Source: Bradyrhizobium sp. Ash2021 (GTDB taxonomy: Bacteria; Pseudomonadota; Alphaproteobacteria; Rhizobiales; Xanthobacteraceae). Taken from it: DNA of 64,000 nucleotides. The notes beneath the pieces were generated by a model. It searched no databases. It worked only from the letters and a program-made list of their open reading frames with translations, and had not been told where the DNA came from. A program made the translations under genes and the position numbers. Location: contig NZ_CP100604.1 of assembly GCF_031202265.1 (NCBI RefSeq), forward strand, positions 1,116,001-1,180,000, in the 5' to 3' direction. Below, piece by piece: positions 37,241 to 45,541 of the stretch (its first letter is position 1; every line of letters begins with the position of its first letter).

Positions 37241-37876
37241 ATGAATCCCCCGAAGGTTGAATTCCAGTTCGATTTCGGAAGCCCGAATGCTTATCTGGCG
37301 GAGCTTGCCCTTCCGGGCATCGAACGGCGCACCGGAGTGAAGTTCGAATACGTTCCGGTGCTGCTCGGCGGGATCTACAAGGCGACCAACAATATGTCGC
37401 CCGCTGAGTCGCTTCGTGGGATCAAGAACAAGCCAGAATACCAAGCGCTGGAGACCCAGCGGTTTATTCATCGCCATAACATCACAAGGTTCCGGCTAAA
37501 TCCGTTTTTCCCGGTCAATACGCTGATGCTCATGCGGGGCGCCGTCGCGGCTCAATTCGAGGACACGTTCGAACCCTACTTCCGCGCCGCCTACCACCAC
37601 ATGTGGGAAGAACCCAAGAAGATGGACGACCTCGAGGTGTTCCGCAGCGCCTTTGCCTCGTCAGGCATCGACATCGAGAGGCTGATTGCGCGCGCGCAGC
37701 AGGATGACGTGAAGAAGCGGCTGATCGATTTGACGACCGACGCGGTCAACCGCGGCGCATTTGGTTCGCCAACCTTCTTTGTCGGAAAGGAAATGTTCTT
37801 CGGCAAGGATCAGCTCCGCGACGTCGAGGAATCGATTGTCGAACAGACTAGCCGCACAATGTCCAAGACGGCTTGA
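37241..37876 (+). CDS. 2-hydroxychromene-2-carboxylate isomerase-like protein (DsbA/GST-kappa fold)
   Basis: 211 residues. VEFQFDFGSPNAYLAELALP near the start and GSPTFFVGKEMFFGKDQL at the end are hallmarks of HCCA isomerase, a glutathione-dependent enzyme of naphthalene-type ring degradation; the conserved Ser in FGSPNAY is the glutathione-activating residue. ATG 37241 has AGGAG about six bases upstream; GTG 37238 is adjacent. First gene behind the operator-containing promoter, followed by a CoA-transferase after about 100 bases and near a GST gene, consistent with glutathione-dependent steps in an aromatic or alicyclic pathway. Confidence 0.87.
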   Translation: MNPPKVEFQFDFGSPNAYLAELALPGIERRTGVKFEYVPVLLGGIYKATNNMSPAESLRGIKNKPEYQALETQRFIHRHNITRFRLNPFFPVNTLMLMRGAVAAQFEDTFEPYFRAAYHHMWEEPKKMDDLEVFRSAFASSGIDIERLIARAQQDDVKKRLIDLTTDAVNRGAFGSPTFFVGKEMFFGKDQLRDVEESIVEQTSRTMSKTA

Positions 37877-37945
37877 AATCACGGCCTGCAGCCCGCAACT
37901 GGCGGGTGGATATCGGCGGGTCGAACGACAAGAATAGATTATCGT

Positions 37946-37963
37946 CGTTCCCGGTCCGGAACG
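37946..37963. repeat. 18-bp inverted repeat before the CoA-transferase gene
   Basis: CGTTCC and GGAACG flank a six-base centre (CGGTCC), 19 bases upstream of the ATG. The half-sites resemble the GTTC/GAAC operator but the spacing is one base longer and the centre is GC-rich, so it may instead be an mRNA hairpin at the ribosome site. Confidence 0.35.
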
Positions 37964-37981
37964 TAGTGAAGGGAGAATACC

Positions 37982-39181
37982 ATGCCCGGCCCACTCAACG
38001 GCGTTCGCGTGCTCGATTTGACCGGCGTGGTCTCGGGGCCGTACGCGACCATGTTTCTGGCAGACCAGGGCGCCGACGTGCTCAAGATCGAGCCGATCGG
38101 TGGCGACATCACTCGCCGCAGCCGCGCTACCATCGACAAGGGCGGCGAGTTCTCCGCGCTGTTCATCTCTTCCAATCGCGGCAAGCGTTCGCTCTCGATT
38201 GACGTCAAGAGCGCGGTCGGCCGCGAAGTCCTTGCCAGGCTGGTCGCGCAGGCCGACGCGCTGGTGCAGAATTTCCGGCCCGGCACCATGGAGCGGCTCG
38301 GCCTCGGCGTCGACGAGCTGCGCCAGCGCCACCCGCGCCTCATCTATGTCTCGATCAGCGGCGTCGGCGACACCGGGCCTTACGTCAAGAAGCGGGTTTA
38401 CGATCCGATCATCCAGGGGCTGTCGGGCTTTGCCGACATCCAGTCGCAGCCGGTGACCAACCGTCCGCAAATGATCCGCACCATCGTCTGCGACAAGACC
38501 ACCGCCGTCTTTACTGCGCAGGCGGTGTCGTCGGCGCTGTATGCGCGCGAGAAGACCGGGCAGGGCGATCACATCCAGGTCGCAATGCTGGACACCATGA
38601 TCTCGTACCTTTGGCCGGAAGGCATGATGCAGTACACCGTGGTCGGCACCGAAGCCGCGGCGGCGGATCCCAACGATCGTCCCGACCTCGTGTTCAAGAC
38701 CAGCGACGGTTACATCACTGCCGGCACCATCTCGGATTCCGAATGGCAGGGCTTCTGCAGGGCGTCGGGCGATCCGGAGCTTGCCAAGGATCCCCGATTT
38801 GCAACGCCGTCGGCGCGTTCGGTCAATGCCACCGCCCGCATCAACAAGATGGGGGAATATATTGCGCAGCATACAACAGCCGAATGGCTCGAACGGCTCG
38901 ATGCCGCCGACGTTCCCTGTGCGCCGATCCTGCGCCGCGGCGAGATCATTCACAATGAACAGGTTGTCGCGCGCGACATCATCGCGGAGTTCGATCAGCC
39001 GATGGTCGGACGGGTGCGGCAGCCGAAGCCGGCGGCCCGGTTCGAGATCAATGAAGCTGTCATTGGCGGCCCGGCTCCCCGCGTCGGCGAGCACACACGC
39101 GATGTGTTGCACGATCTCGGTTACGACGACGTCGCCATCGACAAGATGGTCAGGGAAAAGTCGGTCCGGGTCGCGGTTTAA
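37982..39181 (+). CDS. CaiB/BaiF (class III) CoA-transferase
   Basis: 399 residues. The N-terminus PLNGVRVLDLTGVVSGPYAT and GADVLKIEPIGGD are typical; the catalytic Asp is present in VAMLDTMISYL near residue 205. The enzyme moves CoA between carboxylic acids and activates a substrate without ATP. It lies downstream of the isomerase gene on the same strand and likely shares its promoter. Substrate not evident. Confidence 0.9.
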   Translation: MPGPLNGVRVLDLTGVVSGPYATMFLADQGADVLKIEPIGGDITRRSRATIDKGGEFSALFISSNRGKRSLSIDVKSAVGREVLARLVAQADALVQNFRPGTMERLGLGVDELRQRHPRLIYVSISGVGDTGPYVKKRVYDPIIQGLSGFADIQSQPVTNRPQMIRTIVCDKTTAVFTAQAVSSALYAREKTGQGDHIQVAMLDTMISYLWPEGMMQYTVVGTEAAAADPNDRPDLVFKTSDGYITAGTISDSEWQGFCRASGDPELAKDPRFATPSARSVNATARINKMGEYIAQHTTAEWLERLDAADVPCAPILRRGEIIHNEQVVARDIIAEFDQPMVGRVRQPKPAARFEINEAVIGGPAPRVGEHTRDVLHDLGYDDVAIDKMVREKSVRVAV

Positions 39182-39186
39182 TCCGG

Positions 39187-39864
39187 TCAGGCTTTTTGTT
39201 GCACTGGAACGATCGGCGCCAGCGGGACGTTGGCAGCCTTGGCGAGCTGATAGGCTTGTCGCGCCTGGATGCGTTCGAGATAGGGCTGCACGTTGTCGCA
39301 AATGCCGACGCCGTAGGCGATCGCCCAATCCAGGCACGTGGTCAGCAGGATGTCGGCGCTGGTGAATCTGTCGCCCATCAGGAACTGGCGGCCATCGGAC
39401 AGCGCGACCTCGACGTGATGGAGCTGTTCGCGAAAATACTCGCCGGCCTTGGCGACGACTTCGGGTGCAACGCCATAGATCGGACCGAGCGCGTCGGCCC
39501 GATGCCGGCGCATGACGTAAAGGCTGGTGGAGTCCAGTTCCGCGACGACAAAGAAGCACCATTCCAGCCAGGCCGCATATTCCCGCGGGCTTTCCGGAAT
39601 CAGCGTGCGCTCCGGCGTCGAATACATTCGCGAGAGGTAAGCCACGATCGCGGCGCTCTCCCCAATGCAGAAATCGCCGTCCTGCAACAGAGGAACCTTC
39701 TGACGGGGATTGAGCCTGGTATATTCGGCGGTCTTGGTCTCGCCGGTCCGCGGGCCTATCGGTTTCGTCTTGTACGACAAGCCCAGCTCATGCATGGCCC
39801 AGTGGGGCCGAATGGTCCGGCTCGTTCCGACACCCCACAATGTCAGTTCCGGTGTTGCTCCCAT
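39187..39864 (-). CDS. Glutathione S-transferase family protein
   Basis: 225 residues. Thioredoxin-like N-terminal domain with LNPRQKVPLLQDGDFCIGESAAI (the cis-Pro and the glutathione-binding ES motif near residue 68), followed by an all-helical C-terminal domain. The likely catalytic Ser is in VGTSRTIRPHW near residue 15. ATG 39864 overlaps the SDR stop by one base (TGATG), so the two genes are coupled. GTG 39870 is an in-frame alternative. It may supply thiol chemistry alongside the HCCA-isomerase-like protein. Confidence 0.88.
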   Translation of the reverse strand: MGATPELTLWGVGTSRTIRPHWAMHELGLSYKTKPIGPRTGETKTAEYTRLNPRQKVPLLQDGDFCIGESAAIVAYLSRMYSTPERTLIPESPREYAAWLEWCFFVVAELDSTSLYVMRRHRADALGPIYGVAPEVVAKAGEYFREQLHHVEVALSDGRQFLMGDRFTSADILLTTCLDWAIAYGVGICDNVQPYLERIQARQAYQLAKAANVPLAPIVPVQQKA

Positions 39865-40607
39865 CACCACTTCTCCACGGACGGGCGGAGATCGAGTTCA
39901 TGGGTCCAGCCGTCCCGGGTTTGTTGATGTGCGAACCAATAGGCTTCGGCGATCGAGGACGTCTTGGTCAGGCTGTCGGGGGGGATTTCGCTGGCCTCGA
40001 TGCCTCTGGCCGCCTTCATTCGCTGGTGGATGGCTTCGCTGTCCACGCCGGCGTCGATCAGGAGATGAACGACGTGGATATTTTTCGGCCCGAGTTCGCG
40101 GGCCATCGCCTGGGCCACCGCACGAAGTCCGAATTTTGCGGATGAGAATGCCGCGAAACCCTGGCCGCCGCGGACGCTGGCGGTGGCTCCGGTAAAGAAG
40201 ATGGTGCCGCGACCGCGCGGAAGCATGTAGCGCGCAGCCTCGCGGCCGACCAGAAACCCGCCGTAACAGGCAAGTTCCCAGGCCTTGAAGAACAGCTTCT
40301 CGGTGGTATCCAACAGCGGCTTGTTGACATTCGATCCAGCGTTGAAGAGGCAGACCTCGATCGATCCGAGGTTCGTTTCGACGTCGGCAAACAGCTTTTG
40401 GACCTCGACCTCCTGACGGGCATCGACGCTGAACGCGTGCGCCTCGAGGCCCGCGGCCCTCAGTTCGTCGACCAATTCCTGGGATTTGGCGGCGTCGCGC
40501 CTGCAGATGCAGACCGTATAGCCGCCCTCGGCAAAGCGACGCGCGACGGCCGCGCCGATGGCGTCGCCCGCGCCGACCAATATTGCCACGCCGCGACCTT
40601 CCGCCAT
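39864..40607 (-). CDS. SDR family protein lacking the catalytic Tyr (copy 1)
   Basis: 247 residues with a Rossmann fold: GAGDAIGAAVARRFAEGG at the N-terminus and NAG in LFNAGSNVN near residue 90. The active-site Ser is in TASVRGG, but the YxxxK motif reads FSSAK, so Phe replaces the catalytic Tyr. The same change occurs in the relative at 42441, so it is a subfamily trait and not random decay. A reductase role is therefore uncertain; a structural role or different chemistry is possible. A GTTC-N7-GTAC operator copy lies 16 bases upstream of the ATG. Confidence 0.85.
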   Translation of the reverse strand: MAEGRGVAILVGAGDAIGAAVARRFAEGGYTVCICRRDAAKSQELVDELRAAGLEAHAFSVDARQEVEVQKLFADVETNLGSIEVCLFNAGSNVNKPLLDTTEKLFFKAWELACYGGFLVGREAARYMLPRGRGTIFFTGATASVRGGQGFAAFSSAKFGLRAVAQAMARELGPKNIHVVHLLIDAGVDSEAIHQRMKAARGIEASEIPPDSLTKTSSIAEAYWFAHQQTRDGWTHELDLRPSVEKW

Positions 40608-40622
40608 GCTCGCTCCCTGTAA

Positions 40623-40637
40623 GTTCTTATTTAGTAC
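40623..40637. promoter_or_regulatory. Operator copy upstream of the SDR/GST pair
   Basis: GTTCTTATTTAGTAC matches 13 of 15 positions when compared with the reverse complement of the copy at 40762. It lies directly before the ribosome site (CAGGGAG) of the SDR gene. No clear -35/-10 pair was identified on the minus strand. Confidence 0.45.
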
Positions 40638-40754
40638 TAAAAAGATATCGAGCCTTGGGGCCGTTGTAAATGGAATTTGTCCATTTTTTGCCTGTCTTCA
40701 TATCATTCATGCCGGTTCCTCACTATCGGTTGAACGCCTCGGCCAGAATAGTGA

Positions 40755-40783
40755 TTGACGAGTTCTAAAAAAGAACGTTAATT
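40755..40783 (+). promoter_or_regulatory. Promoter of the ligase operon with embedded operator
   Basis: TTGACG (40755-40760), a 17-base spacer and TTAATT (40778-40783). The palindrome GTTCTAAAAAAGAAC (40762-40776) lies in the spacer, the same arrangement as at 37131-37159. Confidence 0.6.
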
Positions 40784-40837
40784 GCGCCGACGACAAGGCC
40801 GCGTGAAAAGCGGCGCAAATGACTCGGGAGGTAGGCC

Positions 40838-42394
40838 GTGGCGAAACAGTCCGAAGCGATCAATCTTGCCGAGATCGCCGCCGAGATTCCGGACCGCATT
40901 CATCAGGTTGCTGATGGGCATGTTTCCAGTCATCCCGAACGCGTTGCACTGGTCGAGGAGGGAGTTTCGTGGACTTATCGCGAACTTGATCGTTCGGTCG
41001 CAGATATCGCCGCCGGTCTTAAATCGCTCGGCGTCAGAGCCGGCGATCGGATGGTCATTGTGAGCGAGAGCTGCATCGCGCTCGCTGCGTTGCTGCTGGC
41101 GGCGAGCCGCATCGATGTCTGGGCGATTGTCGCCAATCCGAGATTGTCCCCGCGCGAACTTGACCAGATCCGCGATCACAGCGGCGCACGGCGGATGTTT
41201 TTCACCCCGGAAATTTCGAAGGAAGCGGCGGCTCATGCGCAGCGCCATGGCGCGGAGAGATGGCGACTTGGGGCTTTAAAGGCGATCGGTGTCGGCCCAT
41301 TGAACGAAGATACTGTCGCTGAACCGGTCGAGAAAGACCCGGCGAAACAGGTCGCCGTGCTGATTTACACATCGGGAACCACGGGTACGCCAAAGGGCGT
41401 GATGCTCACCCACGAAAACCTGCTCATCAGTGCGAAGACCACGGCGCATTTCCGCCGAATGGAAGCACGCGACAAGGTATATGTCGTGCTGCCGATCTCG
41501 CACATTGTCGGAATTTCGTTGTTGATCATGACCCTGATGGTCGGCGGCACCGTCCGCCTGGTCAGCAAATACGATCCCGCAGCGCTCGCCAAGGCGATCG
41601 CCGAGGAGGGAATCACCATTCTCAACGGTGTGCCTGCGACCTATCAGCGCCTGCTGGAATACAAGGCGGTGGCAGGTCTAAAGCAGTTGGATCGCGGATC
41701 GTTGCGGCTGATCGCGGTGGCCGGTGCTTCGCTCGATCTCGATTTGAAGTCGCGCGTCGAACACGAGTTCGGTCTGCCGCTGTCAAACGGTTACGGCATC
41801 ACCGAATGCTCGCCCGGAATATCGGGCGTGCGTTTCGATGCGCCACGCGACGATCAGGCGGTCGGGACGCTGCTGCCGGGCGTCGAGGCCCGGATCAGGA
41901 CGGTCGATGGCATACCGGTGGCAAGAGGCGAAATCGGCGAACTGCACGTCCGCGGGCCGAACGTCATGCGCGGCTACTACCGCGCGCCTGATCTGACCGC
42001 GAAGGCGATCGATAGCGAGGGCTGGTTCAATACCGGCGATCTCGCGCGCTTCGAGGGCGATTGCCTCTATATTGTCGGGCGCACCAAGGAAATGATCATC
42101 CGCTCGGGCTTCAACGTCTATCCGGCGGAGGTCGAAGCCGTCCTCAGTTCGCATGAAGCGGTGGTTCAGTGCGCCGTGGTCGGTCGCGCCGTCGAAGGCA
42201 ACGAAGAGGTCGTTGCCTTCGTGCAGCTGATGCCGGGCTCACTTGTGAAGCCGGCTGATCTGATGGCTTTCATCAATCCGCAACTCACTTCGTACAAGCG
42301 GCCGTCGGAGATCGTCGTGCGCGATGCCTTGCCGGCGACCTCGACCGGCAAGATCCTCAAGCACAAGCTCGCGGCATCATTGCGCGGCGCGTAG
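40838..42394 (+). CDS. AMP-dependent acyl-CoA ligase
   Basis: 518 residues. The AMP-binding motif reads LIYTSGTTGTPKGVMLTH near residues 174-191; NGYGITECSPG, the hinge GRTKEMIIRSGFNVYP and the catalytic Lys in STGKILKHKL near the end are all present. It activates a carboxylic acid via acyl-AMP to its CoA thioester. GTG 40838 follows GGGAGG. First gene of an apparently co-transcribed set running to 47759 and controlled by an operator-bearing promoter. Substrate class (aromatic, alicyclic or dicarboxylic) cannot be fixed. Confidence 0.9.
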   Translation: MAKQSEAINLAEIAAEIPDRIHQVADGHVSSHPERVALVEEGVSWTYRELDRSVADIAAGLKSLGVRAGDRMVIVSESCIALAALLLAASRIDVWAIVANPRLSPRELDQIRDHSGARRMFFTPEISKEAAAHAQRHGAERWRLGALKAIGVGPLNEDTVAEPVEKDPAKQVAVLIYTSGTTGTPKGVMLTHENLLISAKTTAHFRRMEARDKVYVVLPISHIVGISLLIMTLMVGGTVRLVSKYDPAALAKAIAEEGITILNGVPATYQRLLEYKAVAGLKQLDRGSLRLIAVAGASLDLDLKSRVEHEFGLPLSNGYGITECSPGISGVRFDAPRDDQAVGTLLPGVEARIRTVDGIPVARGEIGELHVRGPNVMRGYYRAPDLTAKAIDSEGWFNTGDLARFEGDCLYIVGRTKEMIIRSGFNVYPAEVEAVLSSHEAVVQCAVVGRAVEGNEEVVAFVQLMPGSLVKPADLMAFINPQLTSYKRPSEIVVRDALPATSTGKILKHKLAASLRGA

Positions 42395-42440
42395 TCCAGA
42401 TATCGGAAATCAGAGAGTTGACCTAACCGGGAGAATACCC

Positions 42441-43178
42441 TTGCAGAAGAGAAACGCAACCGTGGCCGTGATCGGTGCCGGGGACTACATCGGCGGCGAG
42501 ATTGCAAAGAAATTCGCATCGCAGGGCTTCACGATCTTTGCCGGCCGTCGCGATGGGGCCAAGCTGGAACCGCTCGTGAAGGATATCCGCGAAGCGGGTG
42601 GCGAAATCCACTCCCGCTCGCTGGATGCACGCAAGGAAGACGAGATCATCTCGTTCCTCGGCGATGCCGACAAACACGCCCCACTTGAGGTGTGCATTTT
42701 CAACATCGGCGCCAACGTCAACTTCCCGATCGTCGAGACCACGGAGCGGGTGTTTCGAAAAGTCTGGGAAATGGCCTGCTATTCCGGCTTTCTCGCCGGC
42801 CGCGAAGCGGCGCGCCTGATGCTGCCCCGGGGCAAGGGCAATATCTTCTTCACCGGCGCGACCGCGAGCCTGCGCGGCGGCAGCGGCTATGCGGCCTTCG
42901 CCAGCGCGAAGTTTGGTTTGCGGGCCGTTGCCCAGGCGACGGCGCGCGAGTTGGGTCCGAAAAACATCCACGTCGCCCATCTCATCATCGACTCGGGCGT
43001 CGACACCGAATGGGTGCGCCAGCGGCGGATCGAAGCGCTGGGGCCGGGCGCCCTCGATAACCCGGATCTCCTGATGCCGCCGTCGTCGGTTGCGGAGTCC
43101 TATTGGCAGCTCTACCAGCAGCCGCGCAGCGCCTGGACGTTCGAGTTGGAAATACGCCCGTTCGGCGAGAAGTGGTAA
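42441..43178 (+). CDS. SDR family protein lacking the catalytic Tyr (copy 2)
   Basis: 245 residues. Rossmann motif GAGDYIGGEIAKKFASQG, FNIGANVN near residue 85, Ser in TASLRGG, and FASAK where YxxxK is expected: Phe replaces Tyr, as in copy 1. Starts at TTG 42441 with CGGGAGA upstream; no ATG is available. It is a close relative of copy 1 but lies in a different operon with the same operator, so both copies may form a hetero-complex or act at two steps. The C-terminus FELEIRPFGEKW is shared in pattern with copy 1 (LDLRPSVEKW). Confidence 0.85.
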   Translation: MQKRNATVAVIGAGDYIGGEIAKKFASQGFTIFAGRRDGAKLEPLVKDIREAGGEIHSRSLDARKEDEIISFLGDADKHAPLEVCIFNIGANVNFPIVETTERVFRKVWEMACYSGFLAGREAARLMLPRGKGNIFFTGATASLRGGSGYAAFASAKFGLRAVAQATARELGPKNIHVAHLIIDSGVDTEWVRQRRIEALGPGALDNPDLLMPPSSVAESYWQLYQQPRSAWTFELEIRPFGEKW

Positions 43179-43190
43179 CGGGAGCTGCTC

Positions 43191-44372
43191 GTGGAGCTGA
43201 ACCTTTCCAGCGAGGACGCCGCGTTTCGCGACGAGGTGCGGGCCTTCATCGCGGCGAACTATCCGCCGGAAATGCGCGTTGCCAATCCGGAGACCGACCT
43301 GACCAAGGAGCAGATGCTGCTGTGGCACCGGATCCTGCACAAAAAAGGATGGATCGCGCCGCTTTGGCCGAAGGAATATGGCGGGCCGGGCTGGTCGATC
43401 ACGCAACGTTTTGTATTCGAACAGGAGACCTCCCGTGCCGGAACGCTGCCGCCGTTGGCGTTCAGCGTCACCATGGTCGGCCCGGTGATTTACACGTTCG
43501 GGAGCGACGCGCAGAAGCAGAAATTTCTGCCGCGGATTCTCTCTGGTGAAGACTGGTGGTGCCAGGGCTATTCGGAGCCGGGCTCCGGCTCCGACCTCGC
43601 CACTGTCCGCACCAAGGCGGTGCGGGATGGTGATCACTACATCGTCAACGGCCACAAGACCTGGACGACACTGGCACAGCACGCCGACTGGATTTTCTGT
43701 CTGGTCCGCACTGATCCGGCGGCCAAGCCGCAATCCGGCATTTCGTTCCTCCTGATCGACATGAAGTCGCCGGGCGTCACCGTGCGTCCGATCATCACCA
43801 TCGACGGATCGCACGAGGTCAACGACGTGTTTCTCGAGGACGTGCGCGTTCCGGTCGAGAATCTGATCGGTGAGGAAAACAAGGGTTGGACCTACGCAAA
43901 ATTCCTGCTCGGAAATGAGCGTACCAGCATGGCCGGCATCGGCCGTTCGACGCGTTACCTCAACAAGCTGAAACAGATCGTGAAGGCCGAGATTCGAGAC
44001 GGCGATCCCGCGCATCTCGAATTTATCAGGGATATCGCCCGCGTCGAGCTCGACGTGCTGGCTCTGGAGGCGACCGAGCTGCGCGTCGTGGCGCAGATGG
44101 CGCGCGGCATCGATCCGGGACCGGCGGCGTCGCTGTTCAAGATCCGCGGCACCGAGATCTTCCAGAACATCACCGAGCTGACCCACCGCGCGATCGGCAA
44201 TTATGGCCTGGCGATCCGTGAACATCCGGTCAGCGCCAATCATTTCATGCCGGGGCCGGACTACGGCCACACCGCGTCGGAAAAATACCTGAACTCGCGC
44301 AAGCTCAGCATCTACGGCGGGTCGAACGAGATTCAGCGCAACATCATCGCAAAAGCGGTGCTCGGCCTCTAG
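43191..44372 (+). CDS. Acyl-CoA dehydrogenase, large-subunit type (PimC-like)
   Basis: 393-residue FAD enzyme. Motifs: WCQGYSEPGSGSDLATVRT near residue 122, ERTSMAGIGRS, and the end YGGSNEIQRNII. Medium-chain acyl-CoA dehydrogenases carry Glu in YEGT; here it is Gly, a pattern seen in two-subunit enzymes such as pimeloyl-CoA dehydrogenase. GTG 43191 has GGGAG upstream. It is followed by a smaller, divergent dehydrogenase, so the pair probably forms a heteromer that desaturates a ring- or dicarboxyl-CoA. Confidence 0.88.
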   Translation: MELNLSSEDAAFRDEVRAFIAANYPPEMRVANPETDLTKEQMLLWHRILHKKGWIAPLWPKEYGGPGWSITQRFVFEQETSRAGTLPPLAFSVTMVGPVIYTFGSDAQKQKFLPRILSGEDWWCQGYSEPGSGSDLATVRTKAVRDGDHYIVNGHKTWTTLAQHADWIFCLVRTDPAAKPQSGISFLLIDMKSPGVTVRPIITIDGSHEVNDVFLEDVRVPVENLIGEENKGWTYAKFLLGNERTSMAGIGRSTRYLNKLKQIVKAEIRDGDPAHLEFIRDIARVELDVLALEATELRVVAQMARGIDPGPAASLFKIRGTEIFQNITELTHRAIGNYGLAIREHPVSANHFMPGPDYGHTASEKYLNSRKLSIYGGSNEIQRNIIAKAVLGL

Positions 44373-44395
44373 GGATCGGCAAACAGGGGAATCGG

Positions 44396-45526
44396 ATGGA
44401 TATCCAGTTCACGGAAGAGCAGGAATTACTGCGATCCAGCGTCCAGCGCCTGTTGCGCGACCAGTATGATTTCGAGGCGCGCCGCAAGATCGTCGCGAGC
44501 GAAGAGGGTTTCGGCCGCAAACAATGGGAGTCGTTTGCCGCACTCGGCCTGTTCGCCGCGCCGTTCTCCGAGGACGTCGGCGGTCTCGGCGGCGGGCCGC
44601 TGTCGACCATGATCATCATGCAGGAGTTCGGCCGTCACCTCGTGGTCGAGCCGTTTGTCGAGACGGTGGTGCTCGCTGGCGGCCTGCTCGAGCACACGGG
44701 ATCCGAGGAGCAGAAGCAGGGTTTTATCCCCGACATCATTGCCGGCATGAAGACCTGGGCGCTGGCCTGGAGTGAGAAGGGGTCGCGCTTCGATCTCGCC
44801 AACGTCGCGACCACGGCGCGGCGCGAGGGCAAGGACTACGTCCTGAGCGGCGAAAAGACCGCGGTGGTCGCCGCGCCCTGGGCGGACTATTTGATCGTCT
44901 CCGCCCGTACCTCCGGTCATCGCCACGATCGCAGCGGCGTCAGCCTGTTCGTGGTCGATCGCCGTGCCGCGAATCTCGACCTGCAGAGCTTCAAGACTAT
45001 CGACGGCCGCCGCGCTGCCGAAATCAGCCTGCGCGACGTCAGGGGGCAGTTGCTCGGCAACAAGGGCGAGGGCGTGGCCGCGCTGGAAGCCTGCCGTGAC
45101 CGCGCCGTCGGCGCGCTCAGTGCGGAAGCGGTCGGCGCGATGGCCGAACTGAACTCCGCGACGCTGGAATACTCCAAGACCAGAAAACAGTTCGGCTCAA
45201 CGATCGGCTCGTTCCAGGTGCTGCAGCACCGGATGGTCGATATGTTCATCGCGCATCAGGAAGCGCTCTCGCTGATGCAGCACCTCAGCCTCAGCCTCGG
45301 TGCGAATGAGGCCGGCCTATCCCGGCTCGCGTCCGGTGCCAAGTCGAAGATCGGCTATGCCGGCAGGTTCATCGCCGACCAGGCGGTGCAGCTCCACGGC
45401 GGCATGGGCATGACCGACGAATTGAACGTCGGCCATTACTTCAAACGGATTTCCTCCATCAACATCCAGTTCGGCGATCCCGCGTTTCATTTGCTGCGGT
45501 TTGCGCAGCTCCACGCGGCCGCTTAA
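44396..45526 (+). CDS. Acyl-CoA dehydrogenase, small-subunit type (PimD-like)
   Basis: 376 residues. Family features: FTEEQELLRSSVQRLLRDQY at the start, the mid domain WALAWSEKGSRFD in place of the canonical TEPxxGSD loop, KTRKQFGSTIGSFQVLQHRM near residue 262, and LHGGMGMTDELNVGHYFKR. The poorly kept FAD loop suggests that it serves as the partner of the upstream protein. Twenty-three bases separate them. Confidence 0.87.
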   Translation: MDIQFTEEQELLRSSVQRLLRDQYDFEARRKIVASEEGFGRKQWESFAALGLFAAPFSEDVGGLGGGPLSTMIIMQEFGRHLVVEPFVETVVLAGGLLEHTGSEEQKQGFIPDIIAGMKTWALAWSEKGSRFDLANVATTARREGKDYVLSGEKTAVVAAPWADYLIVSARTSGHRHDRSGVSLFVVDRRAANLDLQSFKTIDGRRAAEISLRDVRGQLLGNKGEGVAALEACRDRAVGALSAEAVGAMAELNSATLEYSKTRKQFGSTIGSFQVLQHRMVDMFIAHQEALSLMQHLSLSLGANEAGLSRLASGAKSKIGYAGRFIADQAVQLHGGMGMTDELNVGHYFKRISSINIQFGDPAFHLLRFAQLHAAA

Positions 45527-45541
45527 GGCAGAGAGGCAAAC

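Noticed and set aside
37946..37963. Fifth copy of the HxlR operator
   Set aside because: Half-site spacing is one base longer and the centre is GC-rich, so it does not fit the other four copies.
37661..39562. 633-residue minus-strand frame opposite the CoA-transferase
   Set aside because: Antisense shadow with no domain; the plus-strand gene is clearly coding.
42423..44270. 615-residue minus-strand frame opposite the SDR and acyl-CoA dehydrogenase
   Set aside because: Antisense shadow caused by high GC codon bias; His/Arg-rich and without any domain.
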